From the NCBI GenBank assembly GCA_000827205.1, contig KN832568.1, positions 551,139 through 615,138 on the forward strand: a stretch of 64,000 bases of DNA, read 5' to 3'. A program made the translations under genes and the position numbers. Shown here piece by piece: positions 21,298 to 34,548 of the stretch. Each line of letters opens with the position of its first letter. The stretch's first letter is position 1. A model generated the notes under the pieces. The model was given only the letters and a program-made list of their open reading frames with translations, did not search any database and was not told where the DNA came from. Origin of the DNA: Plicaturopsis crispa FD-325 SS-3 (lineage: Eukaryota; Basidiomycota; Agaricomycetes; Amylocorticiales; Amylocorticiaceae).

Positions 21298-24135
21298 CTA
21301 AGTGTTCAAAACATTCTTCCACCGCTGCCCACCGACCTCGCCCAGAACACGCTCGACCTCAGCCTGCTCCAGGTTCAGGACCACCCGCCGATCGCCCACG
21401 GCTTTCCGCTCCACGGCCAGCCCGTCCTCGAACAACAGCGCACGCGACGCCACCAGCGAGTCACGCACCATGCCCAGCTCTGCCGCGGAGGGGGCCCGCG
21501 TCGGGTCGTTAGGACCGGTCAGGACACTCATGTACGTCTGGTGCTGGTACTGCACCTGTGGCGAGGATAGCCGGTGGTCAGCTGCATCGTACGGAGACTT
21601 TCGGGGGAAGGTAGGGACTGACCTCGCCCCACCGGATCTCCTCGACACCCTCTCGCTTTACGCACTTCACAAGCGAGGCGAGCATTAGCCGTTCGTGGAA
21701 GCTGCATTCGCGCAGGAAGGCAGCCGTCGGACTATTTTGCATGACGGTTATGACCTCCTTCACGTCTGCCGTGCGGGCGGTTCGACGGCTAGGCTGCACG
21801 AGCTCCACTGCTCGCCTGCAGGAAAGTCTAATCAGCTAGACGTAGTGCAAAGGGTGGTAGATGTTACCGGCAGATGTCCAACGCGCGCCGCGCATCCCCA
21901 CTGATGGATGACACTTTCATTGCGGCAAATTTGACGCCATCCGGGGCGATAACCTCTTTCACGGTAGGATCGTCTGTCCGTGCACTCAGTAAGCGCGCGT
22001 GCACGATTTTCTCGAGCTGCTGCGTCGTGTACGGCTGGAAGTTGATACGTATCATGCCTGCAACGCCCATTAACGAACGTGCTAAACCATATGAAGCACG
22101 GGCAGCACCCACCAAGGCGACTGCGCACACGCCCAGACATTACGCGCTCTGGCAGGTCCATCGTGTTTGCCACCGCAATCACGACAAGCTTCGACCCTGC
22201 CAGGGTGGGCCAGTTGAAGAAATTGTACACAACGTCCTGCTTCGCAGTCACCAGCTGGTCCAGCTCGTCCATCAGCACCACGCTGTGTCCTCGCGTCAGG
22301 AGCCGTTAACCGTTAATTAAGACAATGAAGGCACCTACCAGGCGTGCCCGCCGGGACCTGTCCGTCCTCCGGCGCCACCACTGAAGTGCCGTGTAAGCTG
22401 CTTAAGGGCTTCTTTTGAGCTGACTTTGAGATTGCCCTCCGCGGCGACATCGTGGCCAGACACTGCTTCCCAGAGGAGAGAATATGCCGCCGAAGGCTCG
22501 GGTATCCGCAACCCATTAATCTCGACGTACGTGAACGGGTTGGTTTCCTAGATCACCGGGTGAGATGGATTACCAGGCTAGAATGCAAAGGTAAAGTACC
22601 GATTCTTCGGCCATGCGTTTCAACTCGCGCACGATTGCATGCACGGTGGCAGTTTTCCCAGTGCCAGGCACTCCGCTTATGTCTACACGCAGTCAGCGCG
22701 TTTGCGACTACACAAGCATTGGGTGACTTACACACGCAACCACCGCTTCCCTCCTCCAGAAGCTCCTCCACACTGCGAAGGACTTTGGCGTATTCCTCTT
22801 CTCTGCACGGCAAGACACCGGGCCGTGCACCGACGTGCAGTGTGTGCATTGCGCGTAGCCAAGGGTCAGTGGGGAGATTCTCCACCTGGAGTTGCGTGAA
22901 TTGTGGCGGCGCACGGATGGAACGCTTGGCGCGAGATCGCAGGGCAGCCTTGGAGTGCGGAGTTGGCGCTGCGAGGGTTCGTGTGCGTTTACGCCTGGGC
23001 GTCTGAGCCACGGCTGTATTCCTGGCTTTGGTCGGGCTACGAGGTTTGGTAGGAGTTCGTGTGCTCTTGGAGGGCGTCCGAGCCACGGCAGCGCGCTTGC
23101 GCTTCTTGGTGGGTGTCTTTGGAACTGCATCGGGCTCCTCGACTTCGTCATCCGAGATGTCATCCCGTACAGGCAGGGCGAGCTCGTCGTCTTCGTCGTC
23201 CTCGTCTTGCTCCTCATCTTGGAAATCATCTTCGCTATCGGATACGTCGCTCTCGTCGGACAATGTTCGCCGCTTCTTTTTCGCAGGGGTGGGGGCTGGA
23301 CTTGGCTTTTGCACGGATACGTCCCAAGCTCTGCCCTCCCAATCTTCCTTCTCCGCGAGTGCTTCGATTTTGTGGGCATCCCAGTTGAAGTCATAGTGGA
23401 GTCCGCGCTGTGAATTTATGGCAAGACGACATTGATAGGTTTCTTCTTCCTCTTCGTCGTCACCCTGCGTTCGCGCCGGCTTAGATTTGCGTTTGGACGG
23501 GGTACCCGAGGAGACTGCCTTTGTTTCCCTGTCCCTCGACGATGATGCGACACGACACCGACCAAGGATTTCAGACGGAGTAATCACAGCCGTTGACTCG
23601 AGGGAGTAGTATATCTCGTTCTATGAGACAATTTGAGCATAGGAGACGAGGTGGGTTGACTATGTTCACGTACCGGTGCATGCTCGCGTTTGGCGCGTAC
23701 ACTGGGCAGCTGCGTAGGCCGCAAGAACCAATGTATCTTCACCCGCGCCTTCCGATCCTCTTCATCCTCGGTGGAGCGTAGCTCCCAAAGCGCCACGATA
23801 ACACCGATGCTGGGAGTTCTGGACGTGCTTTTGACCAGCACCGTGTCACCGAGCGTGTAAGTTTCTGCGGGGTCGACGTCTGTCTTCTTTCCCCGCTTGA
23901 AAAGCGGCACGCGTTTCTTCGTCTTGAGGCCTCTGTAGAAAACCATCTCCACCTCGACGTCCTCGTCCTCGTCCACCTCATCCTCGTACAGGTCTTCGCG
24001 TCTGGCTGGTCTGTGATAGACCGCGTCGCCAATCCATTCGACCTGGCGTTCGTCGTCTCTTGCTCTGGATGGTGGTACGAGCGGTTGGAATCGTTTGGAC
24101 CGGCGCGGTGTTTGAGGCGCGGGGGATTTCGCCAT
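21298..24135 (-). CDS. ORC1: Origin recognition complex subunit 1
   Basis: The first exon starts at ATG 24135 (MAKSPAPQTPRRSKRF). A BAH-like N-terminal domain contains YTLGDTVLVKSTSRTPSIGVI and ALWE...KARVKIHWFLRP. A long basic and acidic disordered linker follows (SDVSDSEDDFQDEEQDEDDEDDE; repeated TPxK/RTP motifs that look like CDK sites). The AAA+ domain has Walker A GVPGTGKTATVHAIV near 22.65 kb and Walker B VLMDELDQLVT near 22.27 kb. It also has sensor 1 LVVIAVANTMDLPERV and sensor 2 SSISGDARRALDICR, then a winged-helix C-terminus ending at the TAG at 21298-21300. Orc1 binds and hydrolyses ATP within ORC to mark replication origins. Several introns of about 50-70 bases interrupt the AAA+ part. 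Confidence 0.93.
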
Positions 24136-24787
24136 TGGAATTCAGCTTCTCGAGTGGTAAACAGGAAAGGTGCTTGAAGCAAAGAGACGGAGGCGAGAAA
24201 CCTATACTTAGGGGCCTCGACGCGTCCCGAAGCGGAACTCAATCTCGGCTAATGCCGATGCAGCAAGGCTGGACGGTCGTCGGTCTGCTACTTACTTACA
24301 ACAAACGATACTCTTGCTATCTACTACCACAGACATACTTAGAACAACGCTCACAAGGTCTTGAAGAATCTACCAGAACTAGGGTGACCTCCGCAATATC
24401 GCCCAGTCGAGCTCGTTAACGAAGATTGGCAATTGCCCGAGTCAAGTCCGACGCGACATAGCGCGACACCCGGAAATTATTTCAGCTGGCTAGAATTCGA
24501 CATACAATCCTTCAGACGCCTGGATCAAAAAAACACCATTAATATTGTCGGAGCAGGACAGGTATACGAGTCCGACGTCCAGCGGGGACCCAGAGGCAAT
24601 GGCGACAGTCTACAGAAACACGGAGTCACGGAACGATTCAATTTACAGCGGGCCGTCCAAGGGCCGTCGGATGGCGATCCGTTATGTCCAGGCTATGTCA
24701 TTTCCCCGATAAAAACTGCAAGTTACAGACGGTCATAAGGTTCCCCGGATCCTTCATCTTCATCTGCTGCAATTCCAAACCGCATCG
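24136..24787. other. Divergent promoter region, ORC1 and aldose 1-epimerase
   Basis: The two genes start at opposite ends of this 650-base interval. A plus-strand frame at 24433-24738 has no recognisable family. The interval probably contains both promoters. Confidence 0.45.
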
Positions 24788-26484
24788 ATGGCAGAATTCA
24801 ATCCAGTCCTCATAACGCTGCCCTCTCTGACCCCGTCTCTCGCTCTCGAGGTGTGTTCCTTAGCTATGTATCTTTGTACGCTGATCTAACAGACGTTTGA
24901 TAGATACTTCCGCGAGGACTCACCATCCATCGCATCATCGTGCAGGCAGATGGGCGCACCCACGACCTCGTTGTCGGCCCCGAAACACCCTCCGACCACC
25001 TCCTCAAAAAGTACACAAACACCATTGTCGGGCGTTACGCCAATAGGGTCCCCGTAGGCACGTACGAGCTCGAACGCCACGGTCGGCACTCGCAATTCAC
25101 ACCCAAAGCAAACGGTGCGTCACGTACGCCTTGCAGGGGAATATCACAACTAAACGTATTGTAGAAAGCGAGGGTGTGTCGCTGCACGGCGGTCCGGAAG
25201 GATTCGACGCGCGGGCTTGGAGACGCATTACCGCATCGTCCGCGCAGCTGTTCAGCACCGCCGAGCTTGCACACCTGTCCGAGATCGAGGAGTCGTCCGC
25301 GCTCTTCACACTTACATCCCCCGATGGCGACCAGGGATTCCCGGGGATCCTCCGCGTCGAGGTGCTATACGCGCTCGTCGGGGGCACGGACGCGGCGGGG
25401 CCGGAGGGCGACTGGACCCTCGGCACAGTCGTCATCCTTTACCGCGCGAAGCTCGAGGACACCGACGACGGCTCCGTGGTCGGGCAGAAGACCGGCGTCG
25501 GGAGCGTCACGCCGATCAACCTGACGCAGCACTGGGGCTTCAACCTCGACGCGTCACTCGGTGGGGACGACTCGCTGTCCGTCAAAGACCACACTCTGAA
25601 CGCAAAGGCGACGTATACCCTCCCGCTGACGCCTACAGCCGTGCCTACTGGTGACATCAACCCGACGAAGGGCGATCCAAAGCATACGCATGCAGGAGGA
25701 AAGATCGGCAGCGGGGAGGTGCCAGAGGGGGGCTATGGTAAGTCATGATTGCATTCCTTTTGTTGATACCCTCGCGCGAAATACCAGTCAGGATACGAGC
25801 ACGGGGGGTATAGTTCGTCGTCCTTTCGTCCCAACTCGTGTATCCTCGTATATTTACTGACACCATGATGCAGACCACTTCTACATCCTCTCTACGCCGT
25901 CCTCGCCACCGGACTACTTTGCGACGCGCCTCCCGCTCGAGCCGACTCCCGGCCCAGACGGATCCGTCCTCTCGATAACGCCAGGGACGGACGTCCTTGG
26001 GGCGATCCTGCGCGAAGTCAGGAACGGCGGTAAGAAAACGGGAGACAACGTGCTCGAGCTCGCGTCGGAGAAGAGCGGACTGGCACTGCAGTTCAACACC
26101 AACCGTGCGTGTTTTCTTGGCGTCTCCCGTGGTCAGCCAGGCTGACTTCTATTTTGAATGTACAGAATCCGGTGTGCAGTTCTACTCGAACAACTTTGCA
26201 AACGGGGACTCTTCCCGCCCACGGAAGAAAATCCACGGCGGTGGGGTGGGGAAGCCTGGATACGATGCTTTCTGTGCGTAGAGCGCTCCATTGAACATGT
26301 TTTAATCGTCCCGCTTATCTCTCCTCACCCTCCTCCAGCGGCCGCATTCCTCGAGTTCCACGAGCCCCTCTCTGCGTTCCTGTACCCCAAGTTCCAGCAA
26401 CGCGGCGACGACACGCTGCTGGCCTCGGGGGAGGTGTACAATAACTGGGTGACCATGACAGTGAAATACCACAAGCCGACTTAG
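24788..26484 (+). CDS. Aldose 1-epimerase (galactose mutarotase family)
   Basis: Six exons (24788-24850, 24904-25114, 25165-25737, 25874-26104, 26166-26273, 26339-26484) total 1332 bases, giving 443 residues. Family motifs include HLLKKYTNTIVGRYANRVPVG near the N-terminus, VSLHGGPEGFDARAW with the substrate-binding histidine, and LTSPDGDQGFPG then VEVLYAL. Also present are PINLTQHWGFNL and the C-terminal GVQFYSNNF and FLEFHEPLSAFLYP. The enzyme interconverts alpha and beta anomers of galactose or glucose ahead of galactokinase. The protein is about 100 residues longer than bacterial GalM because of loops such as GGDDSLSVKDHTLNAKATY, which is common in basidiomycetes. No signal peptide is seen, so it is probably cytosolic. 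Confidence 0.9.
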
Positions 26485-26856
26485 GTAGCAGGGCTCGGCA
26501 ATGGAGGAAGTAAATAAGTATGTATTGTATCATGTATATGGGCGCCTTGTAGTGGAATGTACAACATCTCTGGCCTCGCGATCCGCTCACTAAATGCGCA
26601 TTCTCCTCTACACGTATGCACCTAAAAAAACTGAGAAACACAGCAGTTAAACGTTAAGAGCCTGAGGTAGAGAGCAAGTAGAGAGAGCATCATTATTTGA
26701 ATGGTAAAACCGTACTGCTGACAGACGAAGCATCTCCTGGCCATAATGATACAATACATATAGATATGTGCGGACGCTCGACCAGATACGACAACTTTAT
26801 AGGAAAACGATACAGTCCGTGGAGAGAGGGGTATCCGTCGCATCAACGACTGCACA
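26485..26856. other. Gap between converging 3' ends
   Basis: Region between the epimerase stop and the stop of the Zn2Cys6 factor. AT-rich with no gene seen; it probably holds the 3' UTRs of both. Confidence 0.45.
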
Positions 26857-29800
26857 TCATCCTTGAGGGCCCGGGTGTACCTGCTGCCCATGCATGACAT
26901 TAGATATGTAGGCTCCCCAGTCATCCAGCCTGCAGGACGCTCAGTCAGTATTCAAGAGACAATAGGTCTTGGCGTGCTTACTCGAAACCACCGGGTGCAT
27001 TCGACCACATATTTATCGTGTCGTTATCCAGTGCGGGATTCCCGCCCCCATTCAGCGGCGGCGCACTTCCCCCGGTATGTGGAACGTACTGAGGCTGCTG
27101 CTGCTGCTGCTGATAGCCTACCCCGAACGACGGCAGCATATGCGTCCCCGACGAAAAGTTGCTCGTCATCTGATCGTAGAAGAGCTGGTCCATGGGGAAC
27201 TGCGCATTGATGTCATGGGCGGGGTTATCCGCCGTATGGGTGGCGGCGGGCTGTGCGGGCGCGTCGGGGAACCATGCCGGCTGCGGGGGCGGGCGCGGCG
27301 CGAAGTTGAACTGGCCGTGCAGCGGCAGCCGCCCCAGCTCGTCGCTGTACATCGGCAGCGCGAACGTCGAGTCCTGTTGCTGTTGCTGTTGCTGCTGCTG
27401 CTGCTGCTGGGCCCGCCGCTTCTCTTTCGCGACGCGGCTCGAGCCCGCGATGTTGCGCGGTGCGAACGCGCTGGAGGAGTCGGGCGGGGAGTCGGCAGCG
27501 GAGTACGGGCTCTCCGAGTCGCGGTCGCGTTTGTTGTTCGTGACCGGGCTGGGATGCGGCAGCGGCAGATCTCCGACCTGTGCTAGCTCGTAGAGCACGT
27601 CCCTGTACGTGCACACGCCATTTAGTCGGTGGCGCGGGCAGACAATCGTGACATCGAGACCGACCATAAACGGCCCGCAGAATGCCATCGCGTTTCTACG
27701 GACCTGAGGACCTGCATGCACTTGTGCACATCCGCCATCTCCTTGACCGGGTCCGTTGTCACACCTGACTGCTTACCACCCCATATATTCAGCAGGAGAA
27801 CGATTCCCGCGGTGAAGACGATCATCTATGAGTGCGTCAGTTACCCTCACGCGACATCGACGTGGGCGAACGAATATACCTGTCCGTATGGGATGGGTGT
27901 TTCGGGAGATCTCCGGCGTTGTATCTCGACGATGTGGCTACACGACCGTGCGGCATTGGTACAGATAGCAAGTGAGGGGAAGGTGAGCGGGGCAGGCGAG
28001 CGAGGGGAGGGGATAAATGGCCTGTGGATGAGGACTTGAAGGTGGTAATAGTTGGCGTAGAGCGATGCCGATTGATTAAAGAACTGCTTGTCTTCCCGCG
28101 CAGGGTCCCACCGTACTGCAAAACAAAGGTCAGCCCTGTACACTACAGACCGCAAGTGGGAAGTGTCATACAGTGATCGGGGACGGCGTCGATCCATTTG
28201 TTCATCGCGGAGTCGAGCTCTGCGACGATGTGTTGCTCCCATTGCTTGCCGACAAATCCAAGCAAGATCTTCGATTTGTTTATAGAATACTTTGAGAAAA
28301 AATCAGATGGAAGGGCAAAGAACAGTAGTAAACGATAAAAAATAACGTACGATGGTGCGCAATGCAAACGCAAGCACTTGCATGAGCTTGAGGAGACAGA
28401 TGAAATGCGATATCACAGAAGGCTTCCCAGGTGGCTGTTTGAAAGCTTTTTCTGGGTCCTCGTTGACCCAGTATTCATCGTCGCATTCCTCCGGAAGGTC
28501 GAGGTCAAAGCTGTTGACATTGTAAGGTTATGGATCTGAACACGTAGCAGACAACTGATGTACATACTCTTCATCTTGAATCGCACACGGTCTCCCAAAA
28601 TGAGAGCTGATGCATCGATCCAAGAATACAAGTACCCTAAGATAGCCTTTAGCACTTGGAAAATCCGGACAAGAGCAAACGGCAAGCACGAACCAAAACG
28701 CTCGTTTCCATAATTCATCTTCGACGCTGGTTTTGGCGTTGTAGACCTTACGTCTGTGCGCGCCTACATCTTGCGCCAGTCTTACGCCGATACCGATCAT
28801 GGTCCAGCACGCCTGGGGCGCCGACGATCCTTGCAAGAACAGCACAGACAACTATTGTTGATATACCTGTTAGCAAGCTGAATGCAGGCATATAGCGGGA
28901 TGTTGCTTACACAGTACATCTGGAGATCATATAGCCGTGGCGGGGACATCAACGATTTCCGGATCATTTGCACCTGGTCGAACCACTTCCACCCCGCCGA
29001 GGCTTCCGATTGGGTATTTTCCAAGAAAACACGGGGGTCGTCGCTGTATCGCGAGCCCACGGCACACATCAGCAGAACGACGGAACCGAAGCCTTCGTCT
29101 TTCAGGTGTAGACCCTTGGACAGGCCTTCTTCGAGCGTCTGTCGGTGGAGGAGAGGTAAGAATATGTTCATCCGAGCGAAGTATAGCTCGATGAGATCTT
29201 CCAGTAGGTCCGGCTCGGGGAAAACGTATTCCTTCCTTTGCTCGGGAGCGTATATTTCCCACTGACGTCGCAAGAGAGACGGAAGTCATTGGAATCAGGG
29301 CTAGTTCGTAAGCTGGATGTTCAGAAGAGAGTTGCTGACCGGATTCATTTCCCAGTACTGTTTCCGTTTGTTGGGAAGCAGGGGAGGCCTGAGCTTGGGC
29401 TCGGTACCCGTGAACTCGTTTTTGAGGTCGAGCGCGCGCGCTATCAGCATAACACCACTGGATTTGCCGAAGAATCGATCGGTTGCCGGGTTAACCTGCA
29501 TTCTTGCCAGGCGATTTGCCAAATTGAGGTCCTGGAGTTCGGTTTCGCTGACAACATCGTCATCCAGGTCGTCAGGTCGTTCCCTCATTCTCTGGAATGG
29601 ACTCGGGACGCCTGGTAGACCCCTACCGGTGGTAGCGTTCGCCAGAGCATTCGGATTCTCGGTGAATGAGCTATCTGCTTCCCTATCTAATTTGATGCCC
29701 ATCGCTGCAAAATCGTCGTCCGGACGCAGCTATGTGCGTAGTAAATCAGGGTGTGTATGGCGCCGCGGAAAACCGGGCGAACCTTGTTTAGCAGTTCCTC

Positions 29801-30295
29801 CATTTTCGCAAGTCTGTTCTCCAGGCTCTCGACGTAGCTAGGTGCAATAGATTTAGATGAGTCAAGCCACTGCGAATCAAAAGAGCAAGTTGACAGACCC
29901 TTTCGGTGGACCGCGTTTCTGCAATTGAAGGAGTAATCGTCCAGTCACTAGAAACTAAGCCTGAAGTGGATCTGCTCATACCTTCGCAGCCTCTACATAA
30001 GTGCAGTCGAAGTGGTACGCGATGCAGTTCGTGCACCTATTCTCAGGCATTTGTCCGCCATCGCCTACGAGTAGGAAAGGAGATTTATGAGCCTTCCGCT
30101 TGTGGATTAGAATGCATTGTACGCACATCGAACTATTAGGGTCGGTCAGTCGAGCGGTACACATATCCAGAGCGGTCTTAACGCACTTTTCTTCCGTCTG
30201 CAGACATCGCACGCCCGTTGGATCCGCCGCTTTTTGTACGCAGCGGAGCTCGAGTCTCCGTTCTCACCGTTGTAATCTTCGTCGCCGGAGGACAT
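26857..30295 (-). CDS. Zn2Cys6 fungal-specific transcription factor
   Basis: The start at 30295 reads MSSGDEDYNGENGD, then basic KKRRIQRACDVCRRKK-VRC. After an intron come MPENRCTNCIAYHFDCTYVEAAKVRGPPKGYVESLE; together these form the six-cysteine binuclear cluster plus linker. A coiled segment (LENRLAKMEELLNKL) suits dimerisation. The middle is a fungal_trans regulatory domain: FPEPDLLEDLIELYFARMNIFLPLLHR, QACWTMIGIGVRLAQDVGAHRR and VFLDRCISSHFGRPCAI. The C-terminus is low-complexity with polyglutamine tracts and ends WGAYISNVMHGQQVHPGPQG in a last exon after an intron at the end of GGFE. Stopping instead at the TAA there would lose that tail. More than ten introns make exact exon ends approximate. 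Target genes cannot be told from the sequence. Confidence 0.85.
27374..27409. repeat. CAG/CAA microsatellite encoding 12 glutamines
   Basis: Thirty-six bases of CTG/TTG units on the plus strand read as twelve consecutive Gln on the minus strand, inside the disordered C-terminus of the Zn2Cys6 factor. A second six-Gln tract lies at about 27094-27111. Such tracts vary in length between strains and often lie in activation regions. Confidence 0.9.
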
Positions 30296-31493
<1,198 letters not shown>

Positions 31494-31678
31494 GTCTAGA
31501 GTATGAGGAGATCGTAAAACGGTCGGGGGGAACTAAGGGAATTATACAGGTGTAAAGGCGACCGGGAGGAGGTGTTGTGCAGTGAGCAGAATGAAGGAGC
31601 AGTCCAAAAAATTATTGGCATTTATGAAGCCCCGGATGCCCCGGATGAGCCGAGCCGATTCCGTCCGACGTCCGACAG

Positions 31679-31683
31679 CCAAT
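31679..31683 (-). promoter_or_regulatory. CCAAT box upstream of cytochrome c
   Basis: CCAAT on the plus strand (ATTGG in the sense of the gene) lies about 190 bases upstream of the cytochrome c start. Cytochrome c genes in yeasts are activated by the CCAAT-binding HAP complex. A single five-base match is weak evidence by itself. Confidence 0.35.
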
Positions 31684-31767
31684 CGGCAGCGCCCAATTTG
31701 CGGAGTATTCTGTCTCCGCGCGCGTGTCCGTGATTTCACTGGTCGCGTCAATGACGGTCCAGACGTC

Positions 31768-31816
31768 GATACACGCCTCGGAAAACGTCTAGAAATCGCG
31801 AAATAGCAACACAATC
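31768..31816 (-). repeat. Dispersed repeat 1, copy near cytochrome c
   Basis: These 49 bases match 46608-46656 in inverted orientation with a single mismatch. Weaker similarity continues into the AAATGTA and GTATCTG stretches on one side. It lies upstream of the cytochrome c promoter. The family of the parent element is unknown. Confidence 0.75.
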
Positions 31817-31958
31817 ACTTACATTTGAACGTCAAACGACAGACAGATACCATCTCGACAAGACAAGTACATCTGGCCATGGAGCCCCTCCGTGCACGGT
31901 CCGGCGCAGGGCGATACTATAGCTTCGGCCAGACACTCTGAATCAATCTGCCAGTGTT

Positions 31959-32038
31959 CAGAGGCGGGGGCACTCTCGGGTCTCGACTGTCGTGCGGCGA
32001 TCTATGTGTAGCGACGCTTCGCACCGCTGCAGGGTGAG
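31959..32038 (+). repeat. Dispersed repeat 2, copy near cytochrome c
   Basis: Matches 47509-47580 in the same orientation, with shared blocks CAGAGG, GCACTCTCG, TGTAGCGACGC, TCGCAC and a final GGTGAG. Similarity is clear but imperfect, with small length differences. Confidence 0.65.
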
Positions 32039-32803
32039 CGACTTCAACTCGTGCATGGGGCATAGTAGCTGAACGCTACTGTATTCCAGATGTTTATAAA
32101 GAACTTGCGCTCCAGTCTAATCTGTGCTTAGCGTCGATACTCTCGGCATAGAGTACTACTATCATGCACTGAAAGCATCCGTCTTTGCGTCTACGGATGC
32201 TTGTCGATTATCAACGTCGACGATGGCCCGACCACCAGTGGACAGCAGCAGCTCATTCCTAAGGACATTCGTGAACGGTAGTACCTACAGGTTCACCCAC
32301 CGTCGGTGCTAGTAGTGTGGTGGTATTGTGCGATTCCCGACGACCATACAAGTGCCGAGTCCTCCAATGTTACCAATTACTTTCTCTATGTCCAGTGGGC
32401 AACCAAGCAGCTATTTTGTGTCGGTGAGCCCTGGACATGCAGTCTGAGTAATCGTATCTTACTCATCAGTAGCGCAAAAATAGCTCGCCAAAAATAATGC
32501 TGGGACGGCAATACGTCCGTTGCAGTTGGTGAGAGCAGCTGTACACACCGCTGAACAGGGTATGCCACACTGGGGACAGACAAGGTCAGTGCTTTCGGTC
32601 TCTATATTGCGCAGCTCGCTGACACTGGCCACATTCATAATCATGAATCGATATTGCCTCCAGAGTTCACCATGAGTGACCACCGCAAAGACACCAGCCC
32701 GCACCTAGCAGTCGACACTATTTAAGCGCGCCGGTGTAGTCGAAGGTGAAACAACAAGCTCACTACTTCCCCCCAAAGCAACTAAAGCAAGCTCGCAATC
32801 CCA
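32039..32803. other. Intergenic region ahead of the Gfo/Idh/MocA gene
   Basis: No gene found. Short frames only. The last 100 bases lead to the oxidoreductase start and carry a TATTTAAG element near 32720. Confidence 0.4.
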
Positions 32804-34046
32804 ATGGCACCTATCAAAGTCGGCATCATCGGACTCTCCACCACCGGGTGGGCCTCCACGCACCACGCGCCCGCGCTCCCCGCCGCGTACAAGCTCGTCG
32901 CGCTCTCCACCTCCAAGGCCGATACCGCCGCGGCCGTCAGCGCGCAGTACGGCGTCACAGGCTACCACGGCGACCCTGCACAGCTCGCGCGCGACAGGGA
33001 CGTCGACCTCGTCGTCGTCGCGGTGAAGATCGCGTACCATAAGGAGAGCGTGTGGCCCGCGATCGAGGCGGGGAAGGATGTGTTCGTGGAGTGGCCGCTT
33101 GGGCACGACCTCGGGGAGGCGAGGGAGCTTGAGCGATTCGCGAGGGAGAAGGGCGTGAGGACTATTGTAGGGCTGCAGGCTAGACAGGGCGCGGCGGTGC
33201 GCAAGGCGAAGGAGCTCGTTGAAAGCGGAGTCATTGGTAGGGTGCTCTCTACCACCGTGGTAAGCGATGATGTCTTGACATCGCCACGGGAGTAATCGGT
33301 ACGAATGACTTTGGACAGCTCGGTACGGGCGGCGCGTGGGACGCGTACACCGACGAAGGCCATGTGCATCTCTTTGACCAGAAGACCGGTGAGTGACCCG
33401 CTAGCCGTACAGCGGACCTCGACTGACTAAGGCGCCGAAAACAGGCGCCAATCTGCTGACCATCCCCACCGCGCACACGCTTGACGCGGTCACCTTCGTC
33501 CTCGGCGAGTTCACCTCGCTCTCAGCCACAGCCGTGACGCGGCACCCCACGATCACCGTCGTCGACTCCGGGCGGACGATCCCGCAAACGACCGCGGACC
33601 ACGTCGCCGTGCAAGGGATCCTCACATCCGGCGCGCTCGCGAGCGTGCACTTCCGCGGCGGCGGCGGGTTCACGGGCGGCGGCTTCGCGAAGAAGGGCTC
33701 GGAGGACTTTTTCTGGGAGATCGAGGGCGAGAGGGGCGTGCTCGTGCTCAAGGGGCCCTCGGGGCATATTCAGGTGCGTTTGTGACTGCAATGTGTGGGA
33801 GAGACGGGATGTGGGCTGATGTGGGCTTTTGGCGGGAAGATGGTGGAGCCGGTGTTGTACCACAACGGCGAGAAGGTCGATGTGGGGGCGTATGACCCGC
33901 TCGCGCCGACGCGCAGGGAGTACGAGGAGTTCGCGAAGGGTCCTGGGGGCGAGTATGTCGACTTTGCGCATGCTGTGAAGAGGCACGCGATGATTGACGC
34001 GATCGAGCGGAGCGTTAAGGAAGGGAAGACCACGACCTATGATTGA
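32804..34046 (+). CDS. Gfo/Idh/MocA-family protein, Gal80-like
   Basis: Exons 32804-33259, 33319-33388, 33445-33773 and 33840-34046 total 1062 bases, giving 353 residues. The Rossmann start is VGIIGLSTTGWASTHHAPAL, a Gal80-style variant of GxGxxG. VDLVVVAVKIAYHKESVWPAIEAGKDVFVEWPLG follows, where most family dehydrogenases have a catalytic EKP; here it is EWP. The C-terminal half (HTLDAVTFVLGEF, HFRGGGGFTGGG, DFFWEIEGERGVL) is the substrate-binding fold. Loss of the EKP lysine is typical of Gal80-like regulators and their relatives, so it may be a non-catalytic NAD(P)-binding protein. A true dehydrogenase is still possible. It lies between a mutarotase gene and a galactokinase gene. Confidence 0.82.
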
Positions 34047-34548
34047 ACCAAGCTTGACAGTGTTTACTATGCCAAATGTCCTGATTCTGTAGATGAACCG
34101 GTACCGGTGTCGATAGACAGCTCTGATGTTTCTTTTGTATTTCTTGCTGCTGCCCGCTGCCTACAAGCTGCCCGTCCGCTTGAGCCTTCTGCCTCGCTTG
34201 CCAGTAGCCTGGTGACCGACTGTCTATGAAGCAAAACTGTCGATAGACACAGGTTTACCTTCTCATAGACAGACTCTCTACAGTCTAGTAGCTTGCCAGT
34301 TCCGTCCACAATATGATCGAACGTATGTGGTTTTTAGGGGCCAAATTCGTCCGCGTTTAGATACAACCTAACATAGGATAAGCCGGGGTCCTCGCTGCAC
34401 GCCGCAATCCCTAAAGTACTAACGACAAAGTAAGCGCCGTCGCCTTCACTCAACGACTTTTTATCGAGACCTTAAGGTCCATACTGCCATCCACGAAATA
34501 AGGTACGCATGCGCGTCGCCTTGATCACTGGCTGCTGAACGTAAAGTT
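34047..34548. other. Intergenic region
   Basis: Nothing recognisable. Three copies of TAGACA lie close together: TCGATAGACA at 34109 and at 34232, and CATAGACA at 34266. They form a small local cluster of unknown meaning. Confidence 0.4.

Noticed and set aside
26978-26980. TAA after GGFE as the end of the Zn2Cys6 factor
   Set aside because: The TAA overlaps a GTAAGC donor. Splicing to the acceptor near 26940 adds a sensible conserved-looking tail ending at 26857.
27093-27409. Leucine- and cysteine-rich plus-strand frames over the CTG repeat
   Set aside because: These are translations of the polyglutamine microsatellite on the wrong strand.
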